Positions 21,148-30,820 of a stretch of DNA of 64,000 bases are shown here, piece by piece. Source of the stretch: Arion vulgaris (lineage: Eukaryota; Mollusca; Gastropoda; Stylommatophora; Arionidae); NCBI GenBank assembly GCA_020796225.1, contig CM036771.1, forward strand, positions 24,879,176 through 24,943,175, given 5' to 3'. How positions within the stretch are numbered: the first letter of the stretch is position 1; each line of letters begins with the position of its first letter. A model generated the notes under the pieces. That model was not told the DNA's origin, made no database searches, and saw only the letters and a list, made by a program, of their open reading frames with translations. A program made the position numbers and the translations under genes.

Positions 21148-22036
21148 ACAAAGGTAGGCGATTGAAGAGAGGACGATCCTGGATGGACGAGGATGTTGTT
21201 AAACAGGTCTGTACTCTAGATGAGCTGAGGCAGGGTGAAGAATGGATGCCTATATCAGAGGATATGACTGCTTACACCAGGGTTGTCAGTACACTTGGAC
21301 GCCACTGTAGAGAATAGGCACCATGGGCGTCGTGAATGCGGAAATTCTTGCACTCGTGGATCAGCACTCCCATCCAGGTGATATCATAATTTACACCGAT
21401 GGCTCTGTCAAACGTGGTACCAGATTACCTTGGGCTTACTCAGCACAACGAAACGGTCGCACACTTCATGAGGACTGCGGGGCTGTCGAGACAACGACAT
21501 CGAGCATGACTATGGAGATCATCGCTGCCTCCAGGTCTCTGTCATGGGTGGCTGAGCAACAGGTTACACATACGATTATCATATCAGACTCTATGAATAT
21601 GATTCAAATGACTGAATCTGGACGTATGCGTGTGGAAAGGGTGGACATCATTCGGAGATCACATCTCAAGAAAATGACTTGGCTGAACACGCCTGGACAT
21701 GCTGGAGTGCGGGTAACGAGCGTGCTGACTCTCTTGCAAACAATGTCCCGACTCAAGCGGGCAGAAGTATGGACAGAGCCGATATCATCAATGTGGTACG
21801 CTCTCAATTGTGTGGCATGAGCGGGTCTCAGACACTGGATCGAGTTCGAGAATTTGGCGTTAAGTTAGGACATTCCAGACAGTGTCGTCTTCGTGGTAGA
21901 GAGAGAAGATATAGTAATCAATTTCTCATGGGTACTGTGAGCAAATAGACTTTGGGATGGCTGCTGCAGCGGAGGACAGAGCACGAATGGGAATGCCCAA
22001 TGTGCCATGACGTCGATCGCATAACATAACATAACA
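21148..22036 (+). pseudogene. LINE fragment with RNase H domain, nested in a SINE
   Basis: The first part reads RLKRGRSWMDEDVVKQVCTL (end of a reverse transcriptase). A separate frame from about 21,323 then reads GDIIIYTDGSVKRGTRLPWA, MTMEIIAASRSLSWV and IIISDSMNMIQM, the D-E-D carboxylates of an RNase H fold. After a one-base frameshift near 21,710 it continues with NERADSLANNVPTQAGRSMD. The end is a (cataa)n tail at 22,017-22,040. The host SINE sequence aaatca(c/g)acag(a)gtgg is duplicated on both sides. Confidence 0.75.
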
Positions 22037-22110
22037 TAACAAATCACACAGAGTGGTTAACAAGTGATCGATATGAAGGTGTAAGAAGATGAAGAAGAAG
22101 AAGAAGTGAA
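22037..22110 (+). mobile_element. Family B SINE, 3' part (split)
   Basis: acaaatcacacagagtggtt aacaagtgatcgatatgaag and a (gaa)n tail complete the SINE begun at 20,930. Confidence 0.75.
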
Positions 22111-22164
22111 GAAGGGAAAAAGAACCCTTCATGTGGTTTCCAAATTAGCGAAGAAAATAAATAC

Positions 22165-22290
22165 TGTCTCCTCTTGAAATGTCTCCAGTTCGAATCCTGT
22201 ATGTGGTAAATTATTTTTCCCGGAGACCCTTATCACTAGTTTGTTGTATATTTATTTACCATATTGAATAATTATCTCCAGTGCTTCCAT
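22165..22290 (+). mobile_element. Family E-like SINE fragment
   Basis: Box B-like cagttcgaatcctgtatgtg followed by ttttcccggagaccctta resembles the start of the family E body. Confidence 0.4.
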
Positions 22291-22680
22291 GGGTTCTTAG
22301 AATTATGTATTCATGTGTCCCAAAAAACGTCTGAGATGAGTAGGACGTAGGGCTGGTGATTCCCTACTGTGCAAATGCATACAGCTGGAGAAACAGTAGA
22401 TAACCCAAACTAAACATAACAGTTGAGTGGAAAGTTATTGTGGCTGTCTGATTTGCCTTTGTGTGGGTTGAATTGTGACGATGATGATACTTTGACGCTG
22501 ATAACATTAGTTGATAAGAATGGTTTCGTCGAATATACTAGTTATCAGTTGTCAGGTGATTCACGTGCTGATATTTAGTTTCAAATAATAGGTCAAGTGA
22601 TATGTCATATTGAAGCAGGTAAAGAAACATAGAAACTCTGAACAGGTAAACAGAAGACGTTAAAATAGTTTAGTTACTAA
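22291..22680. other. No feature recognised
   Basis: No long frame, repeat or known element seen. Confidence 0.4.
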
Positions 22681-22684
22681 TGCT

Positions 22685-22905
22685 AAAGTATTGAGTTCAT
22701 TGCACCGGGTTTTACACCATATGGTTCGGTCCATCTGCGCAAACATGACACACCATCTGTCGAGAGTATTGCAAAAAGCACGAATTCTGTAGTTCCGGCA
22801 ACAATATTAGTGGTATCTGGAAAAAATACACCCGTGAACAGAACTACGCAGTCCGGATTCCAACCCACGACCTGGCAATTGTGGTGTAACCATTGTCTCG
22901 CTGAG
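22685..22905 (-). mobile_element. Family E SINE, inverted
   Basis: The - strand begins at about 22,905 with a tRNA-like head containing cgtgggttggaatccggact and runs into tctgttcacgggtgtatttt and gcgcagatggaccgaaccat. Confidence 0.6.
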
Positions 22906-23175
22906 AGCCGCGGTAGCGTAGTTGTTAGTGAACTCGCTTCTCAAGGCTGGTGGTCTGGGTTCAACTCCCGCAGTGCGCGTGGAATTTTTCCCGACCGCGA
23001 CGGCTCTCAGGTCGACCCAGCCTCAACTGGGTACCAGACATGCTCTGGGAAAGTAAAGGCGGCCGGCGTGATGCTGACCACATCACCCATCGAGTGCCAA
23101 CGGTCAATGAAAAATACGGGCCTAAGACTGTATTGACCTATATACCACGAGGTATGAAAGGGTTCCTTTACTTTT
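22906..23175 (+). mobile_element. Family A tRNA-derived SINE
   Basis: tRNA-like head: gagagccgcggtagcgtagt tgttagtgaactcg (box A) and gggttcaactcccgcag (box B). The body has aaagtaaaggcggccggcgt and catcacccatcgagtgccaa, and the end is gggttcctttac. It abuts the inverted family E SINE head-to-head. An inverted copy with clean target-site duplications is at 58,095-58,370. Confidence 0.8.
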
Positions 23176-23890
23176 TTTTTACATTGTCTCGCTACATCGT
23201 TCTCATGGATTCTTGCCAATCTCTGACAATTATGGTGCCGTCGTTGACTCCGGGGAAGTTAGTATCTGCTCACAGACGACTCGTAACATGTTGTTTCTTA
23301 TAGTGCTTTGCAATTATGCATTTTTCTCATTAGACAACGGTCAGAAGATGCGAGCAGTAATTCTTGACTTTGGACCTGTATAACGTGACTGTGATTTTCT
23401 ATATGTGCAGCTCTCCCTCGATCCCTACGAACTTAGCCAGACAGGATCCTCTGTCTGTTTCCAGAGTCACCCCGCAGCGGTTGGGTAGGGTCATGTTCAG
23501 TACCAGCTCACTGACCCTGGCGTGGCCTTATCCCTTTACACTATTAGCGCCTGCAGCCCCATCACCAACTATAAAACAAATATCTCACTTTTAGTAATTT
23601 AGCCGAGTGCTGAGCTGCAAGTGTACACATTTCTATAATTATTACTGGAACTTGTTTAGTCCAATGCCTCCACTACCTCTCTCTTTCTCTCTCTGTTTCT
23701 CTCTGTCTTCAGCATAACATGTAATATAATAGAAACGTGTGCTGGATTCTCATAGCACACAGGTAAAGGAAGGGAACTCAATGATTTCCTACAATGAAAA
23801 ATTAGTTTCTTGAATAATAATATAAACATTGCCTTTACACTTTTACCAAAATCGAAAAATAATGTATCGTTTAAATAAGAAACAATATTA
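23176..23890. other. No gene recognised
   Basis: The segment 23,410-23,600 is relatively GC-rich, but I see no family signature. The rest is AT-rich. Confidence 0.4.
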
Positions 23891-23899
23891 TCATACTTA

Positions 23900-24920
23900 A
23901 TTTATTAAAGAAAATGTATGAGGAGACTACGGCTAGAGTACTGCATGAAGGAAAACTGACAGAGGCCTTCGAAATAAAGACTGGTGTGAGACAGGGCTGC
24001 TTTTATCGCCCTTCCTTTTCCTGCTGGCTATTGACTGGATCTGTGAGACTGGATAATGAGATCAACAACTGCCAAGGGAAGAAATGGAATACAATGGACC
24101 ATGATGAGTCAATTGGAGGATCTGGATTTTGCAGATGATCTAGCACTCCTCTCTCACAACCATCAGCTGATGCAAGAGAAAATAACAAAACTAGAAACAG
24201 TCTCACAGCAACTAGGCCTGACTATTCATGGGAGAAAACAAAGATCATGAGATTAAATGCTGGTTCCAGAGACCCAATCTTATTGAGAGGATCACCACTA
24301 AAAGAAGTGGACACATTTACATATCTGGGAAGTGTCGTCAACATTCAAGGTGGCACAGATGAAGATGTTAAGGTTGGAATACAAAAGGCAAGATCAGCAT
24401 TTGCCATTCTGAAGAACATATGGAGTTCAAGAATGATTAGGAATAAAACTAAGATAATGATATTTAACTCAAATGTCCAGTCTGTCCTTCTGTATGGAGC
24501 AGAGACATGGAGAACAACTAAGGTGAACACCAAAAAGTTGCAGACATTCATCAATAGATGCCTACGCAGGATACTCCATCTGAGATGGTATGACAGGATC
24601 ACAAACAGAGAACTATGGGATAGGGCAGGACAACGGCAGGTGGAACAAGAGATAATGAGCAGAAGGTGGAGATGGATAGGACACACACTGAGGAAACACC
24701 CTGACAGCATCGTGAGACAGGCTCTCCGATGGAACCCCAGGGCAATAGAAGTAAGGGAAGACCCAGAAACACCTGGAGACGGGAGTTAGAGATGGAATGC
24801 AAGAGGACGGGGAGAGAGTGGCGAGATCTGGAAAGGATGGCCTTGGATAGGCGGGCTTGGAAGGCCTTGGTTGCGGACCTATGCTTCCTAGGGGCGAAGG
24901 GTGAAGAAGAAGATTATCAT
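23900..24920 (+). pseudogene. LINE endonuclease-reverse transcriptase, C-terminal half
   Basis: It begins YEETTARVLHEGKLTEAFEI with KTGVRQGC (reverse transcriptase block 4). A frameshift follows, then LEDLDFADDLALLSHNHQLM (the FADD catalytic block). Next come LKEVDTFTYLGSVVNIQGGT and FINRCLRRILHLRWYD, then MSRRWRWIGHTLRKH. After another shift it ends with GRPRNTWRRELEMECKRTGR. The order is that of RTE-like non-LTR elements. It is 5'-truncated and has at least three frame breaks. Confidence 0.85.
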
Positions 24921-26050
24921 ACTTACTTGCTTACGTTTTCATCTCAGCTCCTCGTGGAGCATAGGGTCTCAATAGTTGTTCGCCACTTTTATTGGTCTCT
25001 AGCTATTTTCTTTATGATCTCTCACGAAAATCGAGCTCTCTTTAGTTCCTGAAGAAGATGTTTGTCTCCAGGTCTGTTTAGAGTGTCTTCTTTACCGTTT
25101 TCCTTGCGGGTTTCACCCAAGTGCTTTTCTAGTGACACTCTACTGTGTCTTCCTTTGGGTATGCCCGACCCATCATCATTTAATAATATCATAACATACT
25201 GTTAAATATAAGCTTAGCAAGTTTCATTTAGTTGTGTGGCCCATGCTTACCACGCAAGTAATCTACGCCACTGATTGAATCCTGCAAGACTATTTCTTTA
25301 TGCATCAACCAAACCCACTTTCTGATCCCTGACCTTACTGCTGTAATGTCACTAACCAAATCATGTTAACACTGCCTGCTGTTTGGTCTCAGTACAAAAG
25401 TGCTCTCACCAGACTGAAATCCGCAGCTACACTCTCTAAACTTCAGTCAAAACAAGAAGAAAGTAACAGAGTTGGTAATCTTATTTGAGACACAGACTCG
25501 TCACTCAAATAAGCAGAATAATTTCATTACAATGTGAACTGTTCTAAAGAAATACCATTACTCAAACAGTTTCTATGCATTTTTCAATATGTTGTTTCTG
25601 AAGAATTCTTGTGACTGAGTCCCCGACTTAAAATTCACATTTAGACCTTAAGTATTGTAGGAACAATGTATCAAAATGCTGCTATATCGCATTCTATACC
25701 CGTATAGACATTATATTTGCTTATTTCTGTACAATTTGTTATTAGGTTTTGTGCTAATAAGAGGGGTCAAAGGCGCATGGGGACAACATCGTGCCAGGAT
25801 TAGTGAGCTGGCACTAATGAAGATCCTGCCCCACATCCAAGTGGTGACCCTGGTAACATACATTGGTTTCTGTCTTGCTAAGCGGGTAGGGATCGAGGAT
25901 AGCTACTGTGGTATACGTAGAGATGTAGACGTAGTCAAGTTGGATGGGATCCACTCTCGACACAGACGAGCAGAATCCTAGAGCTCAGTTTAGTTTAGTC
26001 GTCGGATCACCATCACTGCACGTCGAACAAATTAGTCCATAAGTGCTCCG
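24921..26050. other. No intact gene; possible LINE debris
   Basis: Positions 25,055-25,150 on the - strand resemble short coding debris, but no domain is identifiable. Positions 25,740-25,980 are GC-richer and adjoin the RNase H fragment. Nothing else is seen. Confidence 0.35.
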
Positions 26051-26054
26051 ATCT

Positions 26055-26695
26055 CTCCCTCAGTATGTCCATCAGCGTGTGCGACTAACGACACCGGTTC
26101 TTTGTTGGTTTACAATTCTTCTTTGTCTGCCAGCATAGCGTTCTTGTCGAGCTACACCACACCTAATTTTGAGTTCCTGCAGTCTGGTTAGTGTTGTGAA
26201 TTCGCCGCTATTACGTGAATCATGTACACGCCCTCTCTCCCTTAAGGAATTTATCATATCAACCTGGTCCATTGCTCGCCCGCTTTGGACAGCAGCCATA
26301 CCTGCAAGCCTATCCGCACGTTCATTCCCCTTACACCTGCATGCCCTGGCACAAAAATAAAACTGATCTTTGTCAGCTTAGACCTTCCCAGCGACTCTAT
26401 CCAATGTCTCCTAGCCCATCCTGTTTCAATCTTCCTGAGCATACTCATTGAGTCACTGATAAAACATGCATGAATAAAATTATGTGATTCTAGCCAAATC
26501 ATCGCTTTGGTAACCGCCATGATTTCCATAGTGATGCTGCTCGTAGTCATGGCAAAACCACCATTGTCTTCCTTCACAACATTACCTCCGACCTGAGCAG
26601 TGAAAGCCCACGAGCTCCGCACATGTCGAATCACCGAGCCATCCGTATAAATGATTACATCATGCTCAGATGTGTTCTCAGAAATTATATCCTAG
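26055..26695 (-). pseudogene. LINE RNase H domain fragment
   Basis: The - strand reads FAMTTSSITMEIMAVTKAMI, HACFISDSMSMLRKIETGWA and ISFIFVPGHAGVRG. Past a frameshift it continues to MAAVQSGRAMDQVDMINSLR. These match the RNase H segment at 21,330-21,950 block for block (MTMEI, ISDSM, PGHAGV, RAMDQVDMIN). The first catalytic aspartate (YTDGS) is just outside the open part, around 26,640. Confidence 0.75.
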
Positions 26696-26699
26696 AGTG

Positions 26700-27460
26700 A
26701 CTTAATGCACGTCTCTCCCGGCCGATGGGAAAAGCTGAACGGATAACCATAAAGGGATGAGGGGTGCATCCAGAGACGAGACGTGGGCTCGCGTGAAGAA
26801 AACCTTGGTCCCGAGATGAGTTGCACGTGGGCCCAAATAGGGTGAAACTCGAAGCCTTGAGGCGGAGGCCCGAGTTGAGCCTCGTTTTCGGACAGCCTAG
26901 AGGCATGGTAAGTGTGAGTACGGTTGGAACTGATGGAGATGGTGGGGCAAGCACCAGGGCAAAGCGAGCACGCAAACGGACGATGTACGAGTGGGTGCAC
27001 CGCTGGGCAGACGAGCACAGCGCTGATGGGGAGTGACAGGCGTGAGGGTGAGCGGATCACCCAAATGTGCAAAAAATTGGAAAGTCCAGCAGAGGTTGAA
27101 CTCGGTGAGCGTTTTCGCTCACAAGGAACTACTATTGCCTTGTAGTTTGATTGGGGACAATCAAAGGCTAGTGGAGTAAACCGTACACAAAGCTGAACGG
27201 CAGGAAAATCAAGTTGTCCATAAAAATACAGGTTTCCTGGGCAGAATACGCTCAACAACACGGGAGGACAGGTCATCTAAGGGTCGCTACAAGAAAATAA
27301 CAACTGCTGCCTTGCAGGTTGGCTGGGGATAGTCAAAGGTTAACAGAGCGAACGCTGGTTGAAATCGGACACGTCGGAAGGACAAGCACTAGAGCTCCAA
27401 ATGGTACTGAAAATTGTGATGTAAAACCGTTCTTGGCAAAGGCTGTTTATATATCACAAT
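26700..27460. repeat. Dispersed repeat family F, several fragments
   Basis: Positions 27,300-27,420 match 300-430 near the window start. Positions 27,130-27,190 have a related form (ttgccttgtagtttgattgg). The GC-rich stretch 26,700-27,060 is linked to these, but its nature is unclear. Long frames here on both strands look like composition effects. Confidence 0.45.
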
Positions 27461-27559
27461 AAGAATGATAAAAATGGCCAAAAGGAACGATCGCGAGAGA
27501 GAGAGAGATAGTGAGAGAGATCTAATAAGCCCTGACAGACTTATAGGTGCACAGTCTCA

Positions 27560-28010
27560 CAGTTGGAAACTGAGAAATTATTATCCGCAAACTCTGATTC
27601 AGAACCTGTTGTATTTTTGGCAGTTGAAAAATCAACACTCAGTGAGTGCACTTCAGTCCAGACTTCAGGCCAGGTCTACAAGCCATGAGGTATGCAACCG
27701 GCATATAGTGGTATTACAGTGTATACAATCTCACCGTCAAATACCAGGAAATGAAACATCAGACAGACTGACCAAGGTAGGTGCTATAGGAGAACAACTA
27801 GATGCACCATTTACCTGTCATCTAAAGAAAATTATGACTGAAGCAGTCAGAAAGTCACCAATACGAACATGGAATTCTGGCCGGTGCTACGGAGCCCATG
27901 CTGAGATCTTCCTGTGTAAGAAAGAGATTAGAGCACACATGGTTACTCACCGAAGTGCAATGATGACGGTCCTATCAATCAATAAATCAATCAGAAATCT
28001 GATCTCATAA
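27560..28010 (+). pseudogene. LINE RNase H C-terminus and 3' end
   Basis: It reads VSALQSRLQARSTSHEVCNR, then VLQCIQSHRQIPGNETSDRL and TKVGAIGEQLDAPF, the I.W.PSH..I.GNE.AD.LAK stretch of a retroelement RNase H. The frame runs on to WNSGRCYGAHAEIFLCKKEI and into (caatcaat)-type tail bases at 27,975-27,995. The last 110 bp are shared with the family C SINE 3' end. The left edge of the 14-kb duplication (27,797) falls inside this element. Confidence 0.7.
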
Positions 28011-28077
28011 AGAAAATATTATAATCAGAACCTAATAACATTCATGGTATCGAAAGAGTTAATAAACAAATGAAAGA

Positions 28078-28172
28078 CGTCCACATACACACACAGACAT
28101 ACACGTCCACATACACACACGAATACATACACGCACATAAATACACACACACATACACATGCACACACACAT
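28078..28172. repeat. (CA)n-rich microsatellite (copy A)
   Basis: Imperfect acacacatacac repeats; counterpart at 42,095-42,200. Confidence 0.85.
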
Positions 28173-28574
28173 TGTGAATAGCTGTGCTAATGGAGATGCC
28201 TATGACTAAGGCAAGGGAAAATACTATTAACTTGAAAATGTGAAGAACACTTGACTGGAACATGAAATAACACTATCCTATTCTGCCGAGACAAAACATG
28301 CTTCTTGTTAGGGACGAGAAATTAGAAGAGCCTGATCATAGCTGACAAAATATTATCAAAAGTGAATAGAACATTTTAATAAGACAAGCAAGATAAAAAA
28401 CACATAATGGAGAACGGAATATATAACATGGCCGACGTTAATCAAACAAAGTATTGCAAAGTTGAGTGAGATTGTATCCTTCCGGAGTGAAGAGGCAGAG
28501 CTTGTGTAAAAATATATATAATATACTGGTATATGTATATTACTTGTGTATAGCAGGGCGCTCGTGTATTGTCA

Positions 28575-28812
28575 GGCCAACAAGGAAGCAAGAATAGTAC
28601 ACTGCATCCTACAATGATGTCGTAAGAGGTGACTGGTGTAGGCCCTAGCAATGCTATCCGAGTAAATAACAAGCAGACCTCGGATGTGCTGGCCTACTTG
28701 TAGGCGCATAACTGGCACAACGTACGATTGCTCTTAGGCTAAGATCACATACAAATCACACAGAGTGGTTAACAAGTGTTCGGTATGCAGCGTTCTACGA
28801 AGAAGAAAAAGT
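28575..28812 (+). mobile_element. Family B SINE (copy A)
   Basis: Core tgatgtcgtaagaggtgact, ggatgtgctggcctacttgt, and tail (gaagaa). Some bases of the head are missing relative to copy B at 42,600. Confidence 0.75.
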
Positions 28813-29029
28813 ATAGCTGGGAATCATAGAAAATGAACAAATAATCAATAAGATCGCACATCGAACAATCGCAGAACGAATCAAACAATCAATCCTGATC
28901 AGTTTCAATAAATGTGAGTGTATTGTTAAGTAAACATAGTTAACTAGTGTATGAAGCAAACTATTTCTACTAAACTACACACACACACAAGTTAATTGCA
29001 TATCCTTTGCGAATCAACTCCAGCTTTTA

Positions 29030-29245
29030 ACGCTGTTTGTGATTTTTCTAGGCATTATTGCGTTCAGTAGTTTGCCATTGCTTTCTGAACGCATTGTGTC
29101 ATCGTCCTTTTGTAAAATGGCACGCGAAACAATTTGCAGCAAAACTGTTCGCAGCGTGATTCGAACTCAGAACGCCGGGTTTAATAGACCGAGTCCCTAT
29201 CCCCTAAGTCACAGACGCCACCTAGTAAGCTACACCAACTTATAA
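29030..29245 (-). mobile_element. Family D tRNA-derived SINE (copy A)
   Basis: The - strand head at about 29,225 reads gtggcgtctgtgacttaggg gatagggactcgg (box A) and gagttcgaatcacgctgcg (box B). The body contains cagaaagcaatggcaaacta. Confidence 0.65.
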
Positions 29246-29374
29246 TATAAAAAAAAATAACACATACACTCTAGATTACAATTTTATTGTGTTTTTAACA
29301 CAGACAATATGGATCACAAATTGCAACAAACGAAACACACATACATACACAAGTGTCAAGCATAACGGCGTAGG

Positions 29375-29835
29375 TGATCATGTCTTTCCACAACTCTCTC
29401 TCTCTCTCTTCTTGGTGAAGTTAATCAGTTATGATGTCGATCTTTTGCCGAACTACGACGTTAGACCATCCAACATTTTTTCCCTCTGTCTTCCACGATC
29501 TCTCTTTCTCTGAATTTTACCTGTTATCACCAAATGTTCCCAACCTCCTCTTCGCATTATATGTCCGAAGAACCTTGATTGTCTGATACGTAATCTATTG
29601 ATAAGGTTTCTTTGTGTGCAGGCCAGACGTCATAATTCTCATCAATTTCAAATCTCATCAATTGTTTTCTTCGCTGTCCATGGAATTTTCAGCATTCTTC
29701 TATAAAAGCACAATTCTGTCGATTCCAAAGATCGTATTGATTGCTTGTTCATTGTCCATGATTCGCTGTCATACATAAGTATTGGCTCAATGTAACACTG
29801 GAGTACTCGTTTCCGCAGTGTCAATTGGTAGTGAA
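29375..29835 (-). pseudogene. LINE reverse transcriptase fragment (copy A)
   Basis: Reverse-oriented sequence of the post-catalytic reverse transcriptase type (- strand blocks for 'lrkRvLqc' and 'iY.SE.W' near 29,800-29,750, and a 'GHi.RrGG..' equivalent near 29,560). It is heavily broken. Confidence 0.45.
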
Positions 29836-30049
29836 TTCAGGCATAATGTTCATTTCTTTTTTAAAACTGCTTTCGCTTGAGCTATTCTACTCGTATTCTC
29901 AGTTTTACATCTTATATCTGATAAATAACATCACATATATTGTTTTCCGTTTTCTACTTCGGCATCTCTGTGTCGCAAATTAGATCTTCTATCGGCTTGC
30001 CGGCCCTGTGGTAGATTCATTTCTAGCTGCACACTTTTTCTACCTAACT

Positions 30050-30315
30050 CTAAGTGAAACCAGTCATGCAATTCATAAAAGAACACCAGATTAAATGGCT
30101 TGGACACCTGAAAGAATGCCCTGGTATTGCATACCACAGAGAGCCACACAGAAAAAGTATAATGAGTACAAAACAAGAGAAAGACCACGGAAAAAAAGAT
30201 GAAGCGACGGCATCAAGAACAGCCTTAGCAAAATGAATATCAGCTTACAAAGTGCTTTAAAACAAGCACACACAAGATCACTACGTTTCCTCCTCAACTC
30301 TTCTATAAAGAAGTA
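30050..30315 (+). pseudogene. LINE reverse transcriptase C-terminal fragment (copy A)
   Basis: It reads KPVMQFIKEHQIKWLGHLKE and, after frameshifts, NEYKTRERPRKKR and LSKMNISLQSALKQAHTRS. This is the W.GHl.R......a......GRP..rW end of a non-LTR element. Confidence 0.55.
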
Positions 30316-30427
30316 AATGGTGGAAGAGAAGAAGAAAACACATATTGTTTACAAATACAACTATGTTATAACATAGTTTGATAATCAGCACACGAAGTAA
30401 GCAAGCTAGTTATAGAAAGTACAGAAG

Positions 30428-30505
30428 TAAAAAATGAACATTTCGACCAAAAGGTCTTTATCAAGCACACGATACTAAGATACGCATTGCAAAATCGAAC
30501 TTAAA
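30428..30505 (-). mobile_element. Penelope-like element terminal fragment (copy A)
   Basis: atttcgaccaaaaggtcttt atcaagc motif, shared with 15,835-15,860 and 36,205-36,230. Confidence 0.5.
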
Positions 30506-30594
30506 TAATATATATAATATAATCTGGAAACCGGTGCATAGTCATGATGGATGAAATGGAAATTGGTATTGCTACCTTCGACAACGTAATCGAT

Positions 30595-30820
30595 CTACAC
30601 ATTGTTTTCTTTCATTAGAATTGTCTTAATGCTCAATAGTTTCTCGTTCAGGTCTCCAGCTGTCAACGCCAGGGAATCAAGCTTAGCGTTAAGCTGACCA
30701 ATTTCAGCTACAACACTCTGGGGAAACGTCAACGGAAACAGAAGACGTTTAAACACCAAGGCGTTCATGTTCTTTAAATTCTCTTTGGCGTTAAAACCCT
30801 CACAAAGTGCTCTTTCACAC
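30595..30820 (-). CDS. PKDCC: PKDCC-like exon 3 (copy A)
   Basis: Acceptor tttcttccatcag|GTGTG completes an Arg codon. The exon reads CERALCEGFNAKENLKNMNA, then helical sequence to MKENNV and TAG at 30597-30595. The stop may be genuine, or AAT|gtgtag may be a weak donor to a further exon that I could not identify. Confidence 0.82.

Noticed and set aside
21323..21820. Stand-alone RNase H gene (165 residues)
   Set aside because: Its frame breaks before the end of the domain, and it is embedded in a LINE fragment nested in a SINE.
22906..22990. Possible tRNA gene (boxes A and B present)
   Set aside because: It continues into a shared 270-bp body repeated elsewhere with target-site duplications, so it is a SINE head; a cloverleaf is not kept.
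26692..27276. 194-residue - strand frame
   Set aside because: No domain or codon signal; it overlaps dispersed repeats and opposite-strand frames of similar length.
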